Shown: positions 37,141-46,733 of the stretch, one piece after another
How positions within the stretch are numbered: position 1 is the first letter of the stretch
Layout of the letters: every line of letters begins with the position of its first letter
Assembly (NCBI RefSeq): GCF_003008515.1
Contig: NZ_CP027668.1
Coordinates: 1,294,001 to 1,358,000 of the forward strand
Source of the DNA: Phreatobacter cathodiphilus
GTDB lineage: Bacteria > Pseudomonadota > Alphaproteobacteria > Rhizobiales > Phreatobacteraceae
Length of the DNA: 64,000 bases
Direction: 5' to 3'
Position numbers and translations under genes: made by a program
The notes under the pieces: generated by a model
What the model was told of the DNA's origin: nothing
Database searches by the model: none
Seen by the model: the letters and a program-made list of their open reading frames with translations, nothing else

Positions 37141-37686
37141 TCAGCCGGCGAAACCTCCCTCCGCCAGGAAGGCGCGCTCCTCCTCCGCCGTCTCCCGCCC
37201 CATGAGGGCGTTGCGGTGGGGAAACCGTCCGAACCGCGCGACGACGTCGAGGTGGCCGACGGCGTGGTCGAGATAGGGGGCGCCGATGCGCCGGTTGAGC
37301 GCCACGGCGCGCTCCTGGTCGGCCAGAACCTCGGAATGGGAATAGGGCAGGTAGAGGAAGACACGCAGCGCCGGGTCGATGCGCCCGTCGTCGCCGCGCG
37401 TATCGGCGCGGCGGGCGAAGGAGAGGGCGAGCGGGTCGGTCGCATACATGTGGCCGGTGCCGCGGAAGCAGTTGCGGGGGAACTGGTCGAGCAGGATCAT
37501 CAGCGCCAGCATGCCGTCGGCGCTCTCCGTCCATCTGTCGAGATCGCGTCGCGCCGCGGCGAAATGGTCGTCGAGAAACGCGTCCCGGAACCGCGCGTCG
37601 AAGGCGGCGTCCTTGGTGAACCAGGCGTCGGGGCCCGCTTCGCGCCAGAAGGCGATGACGTCGGCGGGCGTTGTCGGGGAAGCCAT
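37141..37686 (-). CDS. DUF924 family protein
   Basis: The 181-residue helical protein has the family pattern DVIAFWREAGPDAWFTKDAAFD at the start, LILLDQFPRNCFRGTGHMYATD near residue 65 and GRFPHRNALMGRETAEEERAF at the end. It is a TPR-like all-alpha fold of unknown function. The length is typical. The start at MASPTTPAD fits the family and is preceded by GGAGCGCCC. Confidence 0.88.
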   Translation of the reverse strand: MASPTTPADVIAFWREAGPDAWFTKDAAFDARFRDAFLDDHFAAARRDLDRWTESADGMLALMILLDQFPRNCFRGTGHMYATDPLALSFARRADTRGDDGRIDPALRVFLYLPYSHSEVLADQERAVALNRRIGAPYLDHAVGHLDVVARFGRFPHRNALMGRETAEEERAFLAEGGFAG

Positions 37687-37829
37687 GGGCGCTCCTCAGG
37701 CGGTGGACGGGCGACGAGGGTATCACCGGCACGGGACCAGCCACGCCGGCAGCGCACTGGTCCGGGCGCCGGACCTCGTTCTAACGTGGCGGCCGAATAC
37801 CGCTCGCGCCAGTCCAACGGGTGTATTGC

Positions 37830-38819
37830 ATGCCGGTTCCCGCATCCCGCCCCTTCACGGTCGACGGCGCCCAGTACGCGAACTGGTCGCGCAAGATCTT
37901 CGAGGAGATGCGGGCCGGCGGCGTCGGCGCCGTCCATGCCACCGTCGGCTATCACGAGAATTTCCGCGAGACGGTCGATCTCCTCGTCGCGTGGAACCGC
38001 CGGTTCGCCGAACATGGCGATCTCATCGCCCGGGCGCGGTCTGTCGCCGAGATCGAGGCGGCGCGCGCCTCCGGCCGCACGGCCATCCTCTTCGGCATGC
38101 AGAACCCGTCCGCGATCGAGGCCGATCTCGGCCTTCTCGAAGTGCTGCGCGACTGCGGCCTCACCTTCCTCCAGCTTACCTACAACAACCAGTCGCTGCT
38201 CGGCGCCGGCTGGCAGGAATTCGAGGACGGCGGCATCACCCGCATGGGGCGGGAGGTGATCACCGAGATGAACCGCCTCGGCATGGTCATCGACATGTCC
38301 CATGCCGGCGAGCGCACGACGGTCGAGGCCATCGAGCGCTCGGCCCGCCCCGTCACCGTCTCCCATGCCAATCCACGCTGGTGGCGCGACACGCCGCGCA
38401 ACGTCTCCGACCGCATCATCGACGCGCTCGAGGCCCATGACGGGCTTCTCGGCCTGTCGCTCTATCCCCATCACATGGCCGGCGGGTCCGCCTGCACGCT
38501 CGCCGATTTCGCGGTCATGGCGGCGCGGCTCGCCGAGCAGATCGGACCCGAGCGCATCGGCATCGGCTCCGACCTCTGCCAGGACAGGCCGGATTCGGCC
38601 ATCGCCTGGATGCGTGACGGGCGCTGGACCTTCGAGACGGCGGCCAATCCGAACGGACCGCCGGTCTTCCCGGCGCAGCCCGCGTGGTTTCGCTCGAATG
38701 CCGATTTTCCCGGCATCGCCGCCGGGCTTCGTGCCGCAGGTTTCGCCCCGGACGAGGTCGACGGCATCATGGGTGAGAACTGGATGCGTTTTCTCAGGCG
38801 GACCCTCGGGACCGTGTGA
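37830..38819 (+). CDS. Membrane (renal-type) dipeptidase family M19
   Basis: The 329-residue amidohydrolase shows MGREVITEMNRLGMVIDMSH near residue 140 and ARPVTVSHANPR with the second metal histidine. IGIGSDLCQD carries the catalytic Asp. The usual N-terminal HxD zinc motif of M19 enzymes is not obvious here: the start reads FTVDGAQYANW. This subgroup may therefore bind metal differently or act on another substrate. ATG 37830 is preferred to the in-frame GTG nine bases earlier. Confidence 0.8.
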   Translation: MPVPASRPFTVDGAQYANWSRKIFEEMRAGGVGAVHATVGYHENFRETVDLLVAWNRRFAEHGDLIARARSVAEIEAARASGRTAILFGMQNPSAIEADLGLLEVLRDCGLTFLQLTYNNQSLLGAGWQEFEDGGITRMGREVITEMNRLGMVIDMSHAGERTTVEAIERSARPVTVSHANPRWWRDTPRNVSDRIIDALEAHDGLLGLSLYPHHMAGGSACTLADFAVMAARLAEQIGPERIGIGSDLCQDRPDSAIAWMRDGRWTFETAANPNGPPVFPAQPAWFRSNADFPGIAAGLRAAGFAPDEVDGIMGENWMRFLRRTLGTV

Positions 38820-38908
38820 GCTTGGCCCGAACCGTGCTTGGACGCGGCTGCGCCCAGGCGCGGCGGCGGACAAGGGTCCGGTAGGCCGCGAAAGGGTGAG
38901 GATTGCAG

Positions 38909-39919
38909 ATGCCGCGCATGACCGTCGATGCCATCGAGACCCTCGCCGCCGCGGCGCTTCGCCGGCATGGTGCGAGCGAGGCGCAGGCGAGGGCGCTGGC
39001 CGCCGGTCTCGCGGGCGCGGAGCGCGACGGCATCCGCTCGCACGGCCTCATGTACCTGCCGGTCTATTGCGAGCACCTGACCTGCGGCAAGGTCGTCGGC
39101 GGCGCCGAGCCCGTGTTCTCGCGCCCGGCGCCGGCGAGCCTCGTCGTCGATGCCGGCTCCGGTTTCGCCCATGCCGCCATCGACCTCGGCCTGCCGGCGC
39201 TCCTCGACACGGCGCGCAGCCAGGGCATCGCCAGCCTCGCCATCCGCAACTCCTACAATTGCGGCATCCTCGCCTATCACACCGAGCGCATCGCCGAAGC
39301 GGGCCTCGTCGGCCTCGGCTTCACCAATGCCCCGGCCTCCATCGCGCCCTGGGGCGGCCGCAGGGCGGTGCTGGGCACCAATCCCTGGTCGCTCGCCGTG
39401 CCGGACGGGAAGGGCGGCGCGCGCTTCGTCATCGACCAGAGCGCCAGCGTCATCGCCAAGAGCGAGGTGATCAAGCGTTCCAAGTCCGGCGAGGCCATCC
39501 CCGAGGGCTGGGCGCTCGACGCCGAGGGCAAGCCGACCACCGATGCCGCCGCGGGCCTCAAGGGCACGATGGTGCCGTCTGGCGGCTACAAGGGCGTCGG
39601 CGCGGCTCTTCTCGTCGAGGTCTTCGCCGCCTGCCTCGCCGGCGCGACGCCCGGCATCCAGGCGAGCCCCTTCTCCGGTCCCGCCGGCGGCCCGCCTAAG
39701 ACGGGCCAGTTCTTCATCGCGCTCGCCCCCGACATCTCCTCCGGCGGCGCCTTCGCCGACCGCCTCGCCGTGGTGGTGGAGGCGCTCGGCGCCGAGACCG
39801 GCGGCCGGCTGCCCGGCGGCCGGCGCGCGGCAGCCAGGGCGCGCATCGCGTCCGAGGGTGTCGAGGTGGATGAGACGACCGAGGCCATGCTGCTGCGGCT
39901 CGCAGGGCAGGGCGCATGA
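38909..39919 (+). CDS. Ldh2-type NAD(P)-dependent malate/lactate/ureidoglycolate dehydrogenase
   Basis: The 336-residue member of the LDH2/MDH2 family shows DGIRSHGLMYLPVYCEHL with the catalytic His near residue 45, then AIRNSYNCGILAYHTERIAE and a cofactor site around TNAPASIAPWGG. The C-terminal part has GGYKGVGAALLVEVFAACLAG. It probably oxidises a 2-hydroxy acid such as sulfolactate, malate or a ureido acid. It overlaps the next gene by four bases (ATGA), so the pair is translationally linked. Confidence 0.87.
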   Translation: MPRMTVDAIETLAAAALRRHGASEAQARALAAGLAGAERDGIRSHGLMYLPVYCEHLTCGKVVGGAEPVFSRPAPASLVVDAGSGFAHAAIDLGLPALLDTARSQGIASLAIRNSYNCGILAYHTERIAEAGLVGLGFTNAPASIAPWGGRRAVLGTNPWSLAVPDGKGGARFVIDQSASVIAKSEVIKRSKSGEAIPEGWALDAEGKPTTDAAAGLKGTMVPSGGYKGVGAALLVEVFAACLAGATPGIQASPFSGPAGGPPKTGQFFIALAPDISSGGAFADRLAVVVEALGAETGGRLPGGRRAAARARIASEGVEVDETTEAMLLRLAGQGA

Positions 39920-41568
39920 CCGCGGCGCTGCGTTCGCCCGACGAGGTGATGAGGCTGGACCGGCTCGGCGCCGCCCATGCCACCCGCCTCAGTTTCCTTC
40001 GCGCCCTGTTGCGGCGGGTGGAGGCCGAGGGCTGGACCTATTCCCGCACCGCGTGGGAGATCGACCCGGAGGGCTTCGGCCATGCGGTGCTCACCGTGGC
40101 TTCGCCCCGCAGCACCTATTCCCTCGTCGCCTTCTCCACTCCGCTCGCCGACGAGATGCGCACGGACCGGGTCATCGCCGAGGCCTGGGACACGAGCTAT
40201 GTGCTCTATGACGGCGTGCCGGCTGCCGCCGAGATCGAGCGACTGCGCGCCAATGCACCACGGCAGGAGGCCGGCCGCTTCACCGAACGCGACCTGGTCC
40301 TCGCCCGCGCCAACAAGAGCGTGCGGCTCTTCGCCCATGTCGCCGACAGCCTCGCGGGGGGGCGCCAGCCCGATGCCGCGCTGCTGGCCGGCGTCGGCTA
40401 TCTGATGCGCACCACCGCAGTTTACGGCAACGGCAAGTTCGGCATCGCCGACCGCGACCACATCGCCGGCCGGCCGGAACTCGCCGGCCCCTTCCGCGCC
40501 GAGATGCTGGCGGTCTGGCTCATCCGCTCCTTCACCCTCGATCTCGTCGAGCATGTCGCCGCGGCCCGCGGCGGAGCCTCGGCGGTCCGCCTCGATCCCG
40601 ATTTGCGCCGCAGTCTCGGGGTCGGCAATTCCACCGGCCTCGGCATGGCGCCCTTCCTCGTCCGCCACCCCCTCCTGGTCCACCGCTGGTTCAACGCGCG
40701 CGAGACGGCGCTGGCGCGGGTGCGCGCGCTGCCCGCCGCCTCGCAGACACAGCAGGCGGTCTTCCGTGCGGCGCTGACGGCGATGCGCTCCACCGTCGCC
40801 CGGTGGCACACCGAGGATCCCGTCCAGGCGCCGCGCGTCGCCGGGCTCGCGGCCGATCTGGACGCGCTGGCTGAGGCGGCCGGTCCGCTCCTCGTCGGGC
40901 CGGCACCCTGGGACGCGCTCTATCGCCATGCCGAGGCGTGCCTCTCGCTCGAGGCGCAGGAGGCGGTCGTCGCCCTCGTCCTCGAACCCAACGGCGCCGT
41001 CGTCGACGATCTCGCCGACGCCATGGGCGCCGACGAGGACGCCGTTTTCCGCATCGACGGCCGGATGAGCGTTGCGGACCTTCGCGCCCGGCTCGGCGAG
41101 GCCTATGCCTGGGTTCGCCGCTTCGACTTTGCCGATCCCGCGAACGATGCCCGCTTCTGGTACGTCTCGGAGGAAAAGCTGGAGCCGAGACTGGGCGAGC
41201 GCCGGGCGGAGGAGGGCGCCGAGCGCGAGCAGCCCCTCGCCGTGGCGCGGGATATGAGCCGGCTCATCGATACCCTTGCGGCCGCCCCTGCGGAGGAGAG
41301 CCTCGCCGCCTTCCTCATGCGCCGGCCGGACGTCCGCCACCTGGTGCGGCGGGCGCAGATCGCCGTCGCCCACCCCTATGCCGAGGTGCGCGACAATCTC
41401 GTGGCGGCCGGCATGCGCCCCGTCGATCTCCTGCGCGCCAAGCTCGCCTTCTTCGGCGCCAGCCGCTTCGATCCGCGCTCCGACCGCTGGCTGCGCATCG
41501 CGCTCTTCGCCGATGCGCCCTTTCCGGAGGAGATCTGCCGCCTCGCGGCGGAGCGCATGGCGTCGTGA
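39916..41568 (+). CDS. Conserved protein of unknown function (550 residues)
   Basis: The large soluble alpha-helical protein is rich in Ala, Arg and Asp/Glu. No catalytic motif, signal peptide or membrane helix is visible. Stretches such as RLSFLRALLRRVEAEGWTYS, TRTAVYGNGKFGIADRD-like TTAVYGNGKFGIADRD and FFGASRFDPRSDRW look structured. It overlaps the Ldh2-type gene and is followed after ten bases by a DUF3726 gene, so it probably works with both. No annotated family is recognised. Confidence 0.78.
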   Translation: MTAALRSPDEVMRLDRLGAAHATRLSFLRALLRRVEAEGWTYSRTAWEIDPEGFGHAVLTVASPRSTYSLVAFSTPLADEMRTDRVIAEAWDTSYVLYDGVPAAAEIERLRANAPRQEAGRFTERDLVLARANKSVRLFAHVADSLAGGRQPDAALLAGVGYLMRTTAVYGNGKFGIADRDHIAGRPELAGPFRAEMLAVWLIRSFTLDLVEHVAAARGGASAVRLDPDLRRSLGVGNSTGLGMAPFLVRHPLLVHRWFNARETALARVRALPAASQTQQAVFRAALTAMRSTVARWHTEDPVQAPRVAGLAADLDALAEAAGPLLVGPAPWDALYRHAEACLSLEAQEAVVALVLEPNGAVVDDLADAMGADEDAVFRIDGRMSVADLRARLGEAYAWVRRFDFADPANDARFWYVSEEKLEPRLGERRAEEGAEREQPLAVARDMSRLIDTLAAAPAEESLAAFLMRRPDVRHLVRRAQIAVAHPYAEVRDNLVAAGMRPVDLLRAKLAFFGASRFDPRSDRWLRIALFADAPFPEEICRLAAERMAS

Positions 41569-41578
41569 GGATCCCGTC

Positions 41579-41962
41579 GTGAGCCTTTCGTCGGTCGATC
41601 TCTCGCTCAACGAGGTGGAGACCCTCGCCGCCAAGGCGGCGCGGGGGGCGGGGCTCTCCTGGGGCGGCGCGGAGGAGGTCGGCCGTGCCGCCCGCACTCT
41701 CGCGCGCGCCGGTGCCGACTGGACGGCCCTCGTGCTGGCGCTGGACGGGCCGGCCTATGCGGAGCCGGCCGCCGAGACATCGGCTCTGGCGCGGGTCGAG
41801 GCGGCGCTGGCGGCGGTGGACGGGTCGCAGATGCGCACCCGCTCCGCCGTGGCCGCCGAGACGGTCGCCGCGCTCGAGGCGCTGGCGGCGATGACCTATG
41901 TGCCGGCCTCGGCGCGCTCGCGCGTGTCGGGGGCCGGGGCAGGGCTGACCGACAATGACTGA
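41579..41962 (+). CDS. DUF3726-like protein, short form
   Basis: The 127-residue protein begins VSLSSVDLSLNEVETLAAKAARGAG-type sequence (LSLNEVETLAAKAARGAG), the start typical of DUF3726, and continues SWGGAEEVGRAARTLARAG. Family members are usually nearer 200 residues, so the C-terminal half is missing or the domain is minimal here. GTG is used with GAGG upstream. It is the third gene of the Ldh2 module and its function is unknown. Confidence 0.72.
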   Translation: MSLSSVDLSLNEVETLAAKAARGAGLSWGGAEEVGRAARTLARAGADWTALVLALDGPAYAEPAAETSALARVEAALAAVDGSQMRTRSAVAAETVAALEALAAMTYVPASARSRVSGAGAGLTDND

Positions 41963-42050
41963 TCCGGAGAATACCGCAGGTGTTTTCGCGTTGCGTCAGT
42001 GACCGTTGCAGATAGGCTGTTCTTTCAAACCCGCACGTAGGGGAATGCGC

Positions 42051-43169
42051 ATGGCAGGCAAGGCATCGGCCCAGGTGATCGCGATGCGCGGCGCCGGCTA
42101 CTATTCCTCCAATACGGTCGGGGCCAAGGCCGTCATCGACAAGGCCGGCGATCTCGTGGTCGAGGCGCTCGGGTCCATGGCCCTGGAGGCGGCCGAGACC
42201 ACCTTCTCGGTTTGTGACTACGGCGCGGCGGACGGCGGAACCTCGCTCGACATGATGCGGCGGCTGGTCGACACCGTCAGGCAGCGGGCGCCCGGCCGCG
42301 CCATCCAGATCACCTATACGGACCTGCCGCACAACGACTTCTCGGCTCTGTTCCGGCTGACCCAGGGTCTGCTCGGCGATCAGGCGAAACCGCCCATTGC
42401 CGACACGCCGAACCTCTATATCCTCGGCTCGGGGACGAGCTTTTATCGGCAGATCGTGCCGGACGGGACGCTCAATCTCGGCTTTTCCGCTACCGCCATG
42501 CATTGGCTCAGCAAGCGCCCGGGGCTGATCGCGGACCACGTCCAGGCGGTGGGCGCGACGCCGGAGGAGCAGGCCCTGTTCCGCCGGCAGGCCATGGCCG
42601 ACTGGGACACGATCCTGCTCGCGCGGGCGAGGGAACTCGCCCCCGGCGGCAAGCTGGTGCTCGCCAATTTCTGCGCCGACGAGCAGGGCCGCTATCTCGG
42701 TCATACCGGCGGCGTCAACATGTTCGACGAATTCGCCCGCCACTGGCGCGATCTGTGGAAGGCGGGCCGCATCACCGAGGCCGAATATCGCGGCGCCACC
42801 TTCCAGCAGTTCTACAAGACCCCGGACGAGTTCGCCGCGCCCTTCCGCGACCCGGCCTCCGCCGTCGCGAAGGCCGGCCTCGTTCTCGATCACATCTCCA
42901 CCACGGTGACCGCCTGTCCCTATGCGGCGGATTTCGCCCGCCACGGCGACGCCGCGGCCTTCGCCCGGGCCTATGTGCCGACGCTGCGCTCCTGGTCGGA
43001 GACGGTCTTCGCCGGGGCCCTCGACGCACACCGCACCGCCCATGAGCGGGCCGCCATCGTCGACGCCTTCTACGGCGCCTACGAGGCGGAGGTCGCCGCC
43101 AATCCCGCCGGTCACGCCATGGATTACGTCCACTGCGTCACCGTCATCAGCAAGAAGGCCGGCACCTGA
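42051..43169 (+). CDS. SABATH-family (salicylate/jasmonate-type) carboxyl methyltransferase, bacterial
   Basis: The 372-residue protein follows the plant SABATH pattern: a GxxYYSSNT start (residues 14-22), the SAM site VCDYGAADGGTSLDMM (near 55), and the signature YTDLPHNDFSALFR (near 95). LYILGSGTSFYRQIVPDGTL leads to FSATAMHWLSKRPG, equivalent to the plant active-site Ser-x-x-x-Leu-His-Trp-Leu-Ser. Plant members methylate carboxyls or nitrogen of small acids and purines. The bacterial substrate is unknown. ATG 42051 with AGGGG eight bases upstream is preferred over ATG 42045. Confidence 0.84.
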   Translation: MAGKASAQVIAMRGAGYYSSNTVGAKAVIDKAGDLVVEALGSMALEAAETTFSVCDYGAADGGTSLDMMRRLVDTVRQRAPGRAIQITYTDLPHNDFSALFRLTQGLLGDQAKPPIADTPNLYILGSGTSFYRQIVPDGTLNLGFSATAMHWLSKRPGLIADHVQAVGATPEEQALFRRQAMADWDTILLARARELAPGGKLVLANFCADEQGRYLGHTGGVNMFDEFARHWRDLWKAGRITEAEYRGATFQQFYKTPDEFAAPFRDPASAVAKAGLVLDHISTTVTACPYAADFARHGDAAAFARAYVPTLRSWSETVFAGALDAHRTAHERAAIVDAFYGAYEAEVAANPAGHAMDYVHCVTVISKKAGT

Positions 43170-43250
43170 CGCATCGCACGACCAGTCTTTGGGGGAACGT
43201 CGAGGAAGGCACACAAAGTGCCACCGACGCCGAACACACGGGAGACCAGC

Positions 43251-44339
<1,089 letters not shown>

Positions 44340-44414
44340 GCCCGGCGGGTTGGCCGCGCCGATGTCGGCATCCCTGGCGGCGCAGCCCCGTGCTGCGCTG
44401 CACAGGAATCTGCG

Positions 44415-44424
44415 GCGTATACGC
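44415..44424 (+). promoter_or_regulatory. Palindrome upstream of the ABC operon, candidate operator
   Basis: GCGTATACGC is a perfect ten-base palindrome lying 91 bases before the start of the binding-protein gene. A related CGTATGCCGC half follows eight bases on. No regulator gene is adjacent and the site is assigned only from its symmetry. Confidence 0.28.
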
Positions 44425-44514
44425 AGAAGTCCGTATGCCGCGGGATGGAAGCTCCCCCCTAGAGTGACGGCAGAAGCGGTTCATGTTCGTCAGAGCCGCC
44501 AGAGGAGAACGACG

Positions 44515-45477
44515 ATGTCGCAACCGTCCACCCTGCGCGGCCTCATGGCCGGCGCGGCCCTTGCCGCCGGCCTGGCACTCGCCGGTCCGGCCTTCGCCCA
44601 GACCAAGGTCGCCATCGGCATTTCCGGCTGGACCGGCTTCGCGCCGCTCACCCTGGCCAAGGAAGCCGGCATCTTCGCCCGCAACGGCCTCGACGTGACG
44701 ATCCGCAAGATCCCGCAGGCGAGCCGGCACCTCGCCATCGCCTCCGGCGACATCCAGTGCGCCGCCACCACGGTGGAGACCTGGATCTCGTGGAACGCCA
44801 GCGGCATCGCCACGACGCAGATCTTCCAGCTCGACAAGAGCTACGGCGCCGACGGCATGGTGGTGCGCAACGGCATCAACTCGATCCGCGACCTGCGCGG
44901 CAAGACGGTGGCGGCCTCGGCGCCCGGCACCTCGCCCTATTTCGCGCTCGCTTGGTTCCTCAAGGAGAACGGCATGTCGGTGCGCGACGTCACCGTCGTG
45001 AACATGGAGCCGGGCCCGGCGGCCCAGGCCTTCGTCGCCGGCCAGAACGACGCCGCCATGACCTACGAGCCCTACCTGTCCTCGGTGCGCGCCGCGCCGC
45101 AGTCCGGCAAGATCATCGCCACCACCCTCGACTATCCCATGGTGATGGACACCTTCGGCTGCACGCCGGCATTCCTCCAGGCCAACGAAGCCGCCGCCCG
45201 GGCGCTCGCCAAGAGCTATTTCGAGGCGCTGGAGATGATCAAGACCAACCAGGCCGAGGCCTACCGGATCATGGGAGCCGACGTGCGCCAGACCGCCGAG
45301 CAGTTCGGCAATTCGGCGCAGTACCTGCGCTGGCAGGACCGCGAGGCCAACAAGACCTTCTTCGCCGGCGAATGGCGCCGCTTCACCGAGAAGGCGGCGG
45401 ACCTGCTGCTGGAGATCGGCGTCATCCGGCAGAAGCCGAACTTCGACACCATGGTCGACACGCGCTTCATCCAGTAA
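44515..45477 (+). CDS. ABC transporter substrate-binding protein, taurine/nitrate (NMT1/SsuA-like) family
   Basis: The 320-residue periplasmic protein has a signal peptide (MSQPSTLRGLMAGAALAAGL, cleavage at AFA-QT). The NMT1 core follows: GISGWTGFAPLTLAKEAGIF, IASGDIQCAATTVETWISW and AASAPGTSPYFALAWFLKEN. The ligand could be a sulfonate, an aminopyrimidine or a similar anion. AGAGGAG precedes the ATG. It heads a gene set with the permease and ATPase at 46-47.5 kb, interrupted by a repeat and a small gene. Confidence 0.9.
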   Translation: MSQPSTLRGLMAGAALAAGLALAGPAFAQTKVAIGISGWTGFAPLTLAKEAGIFARNGLDVTIRKIPQASRHLAIASGDIQCAATTVETWISWNASGIATTQIFQLDKSYGADGMVVRNGINSIRDLRGKTVAASAPGTSPYFALAWFLKENGMSVRDVTVVNMEPGPAAQAFVAGQNDAAMTYEPYLSSVRAAPQSGKIIATTLDYPMVMDTFGCTPAFLQANEAAARALAKSYFEALEMIKTNQAEAYRIMGADVRQTAEQFGNSAQYLRWQDREANKTFFAGEWRRFTEKAADLLLEIGVIRQKPNFDTMVDTRFIQ

Positions 45478-45525
45478 GCGCGGACCAGTGCGGTGGTCGT
45501 GCGCGAAGGCCGCGACCGCCTAAGT

Positions 45526-45616
45526 CGTCATGCCCGGGCTTGGCCCGGGCATCCACGAATTTCTCTCATCGGCAGTGTTCAAGTCGTGGATGGCCGGGAC
45601 GAGCCCGGCCATGACG
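45526..45616. repeat. Palindromic intergenic repeat element
   Basis: A 91-base element is bounded by CGTCATG (45526-45532) and its complement CATGACG (45610-45616). Inside are GCCCGGGC arms and a matched ATCCACGA/TCGTGGAT pair, so it folds into a branched hairpin. Sequences of this type (CGTCATGCCCGG...CCGGCCATGACG) are dispersed between genes in Bradyrhizobium-like genomes. Here it splits the binding-protein gene from the rest of the ABC operon. Confidence 0.72.
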
Positions 45617-45630
45617 CGTTGGAGGTCGCA

Positions 45631-45963
45631 TTGGCGACTACAGTCAACCTTGAGAAGCTGAAGGCCGTGGTTTGCCGCCTCATCGATGAGTTCGCCGTCA
45701 CTGCGAACACCACGGAGGTGGCGTTGCCGGAAAGCGACTTCTATTGGCAACTCGATCCGGCACAGAAGCGGGACATGGCAACTCGGCCTGTTGCAACTGA
45801 AGTGGGCCGCCTGCGGGATGATTGGGAGCTGACGCATCATCTGGCTGACGGACCTGAGCAAGTGAGCGCCTACTCCCTGACCGAGGTCGCGGAGCTTCTC
45901 ATGTACTTTGGCGAGGTCGCCGCGACCTTGCCCTATCGTCCCCGCGAACAGGACACGCCATGA
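45631..45963 (+). CDS. Small protein of unknown function inside the ABC operon
   Basis: The 110-residue acidic protein starts at TTG with GGAGG five bases upstream, immediately after the repeat. Translating through the repeat gives a longer but spurious N-terminus (RHARAWPGHP...). The sequence has LKAVVCRLIDEFAVTANTTE, a tryptophan-rich middle (ESDFYWQLDPAQKRDMA) and VAELLMYFGEVAATLPY. No family is recognised. Its stop overlaps the permease ATG (ATGA), which strongly suggests it is a translated member of the operon. Confidence 0.65.
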   Translation: MATTVNLEKLKAVVCRLIDEFAVTANTTEVALPESDFYWQLDPAQKRDMATRPVATEVGRLRDDWELTHHLADGPEQVSAYSLTEVAELLMYFGEVAATLPYRPREQDTP

Positions 45964-46733
45964 AACCCCTCGAGCCCGTATCGGCGACGGCGCGCGTCGT
46001 CCTCGGCATCGCCTTCTTCGTGATCTTCTTCGCCGCCTGGGCCGCCATCACCTTCGGCGGCCTGGTGCCGCGCATCTTCCTCGCCGACCCCGTGACCATG
46101 GTGCGTGAGGGCTGGAACCTCATCACCAACCACGGCTTCCTCGTCGACATCGGCGTCACCGTCTGGCGCGTCGTCGGCGGCTTCGTCCTGGCGGCGCTCA
46201 TCGCAGTGCCGCTGGGGCTCGCCATGGGCGCCTACAAGCCGGTGGAGGCCTTCTTCGAGCCCTTCGTCTCCTTTGCCCGCTACCTGCCGGCCTCGGCCTT
46301 CATCCCGCTCTTCATCCTCTGGGCTGGCGTCGGCGAGAAGCAGAAGCTGCTCGTCATCTTCGTCGGCTCGGTGTTCCAGATCGTGCTGATGGTGGCGGTG
46401 GCGGTCGGCTCGATTCGCCGCGACCTCGTCGAGGCGGCGCTGACCCTCGGCGCCCGCGACGCCGGCATCGTCGGCCGCGTCATGGTGCCCTATGCGGCCC
46501 CGCAGATCGCCGAGATCCTGCGCCTCGTCCTCGGATGGGCCTGGACCTACGTCATCGTCGCCGAACTCATCGGCTCGTCCTCGGGCATCGGCCACATGAT
46601 CATCGAGAGCCAGGCGCTGCTCGCCACGGGCCAGATGATCTTCGGCATCATCATCATCGGCGTCATCGGCCTCATCTCCGACTTCTTGTTCAAGGCGGTC
46701 AACCAGAAGCTGTTTCCCTGGAGCACGATATGA
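45960..46733 (+). CDS. ABC transporter permease, TauC/SsuC-like
   Basis: The 257-residue permease has six predicted membrane helices. The BPD-type coupling loop is visible as EAALTLGARDAGIVGRVMVPYAAPQI (EAA...G motif, near residue 160). An N-terminal helix starts after MKPLEPVSATARVVLG. It partners the binding protein and ATPase to import a sulfonate-like anion. It overlaps both neighbours by four bases. Confidence 0.92.
   Translation: MKPLEPVSATARVVLGIAFFVIFFAAWAAITFGGLVPRIFLADPVTMVREGWNLITNHGFLVDIGVTVWRVVGGFVLAALIAVPLGLAMGAYKPVEAFFEPFVSFARYLPASAFIPLFILWAGVGEKQKLLVIFVGSVFQIVLMVAVAVGSIRRDLVEAALTLGARDAGIVGRVMVPYAAPQIAEILRLVLGWAWTYVIVAELIGSSSGIGHMIIESQALLATGQMIFGIIIIGVIGLISDFLFKAVNQKLFPWSTI

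Noticed and set aside
45493-45630. N-terminal extension of the 110-residue gene through the palindromic repeat
   Set aside because: The translation (RHARAWPGHP...) is the typical false product of this repeat; a ribosome site lies after it.
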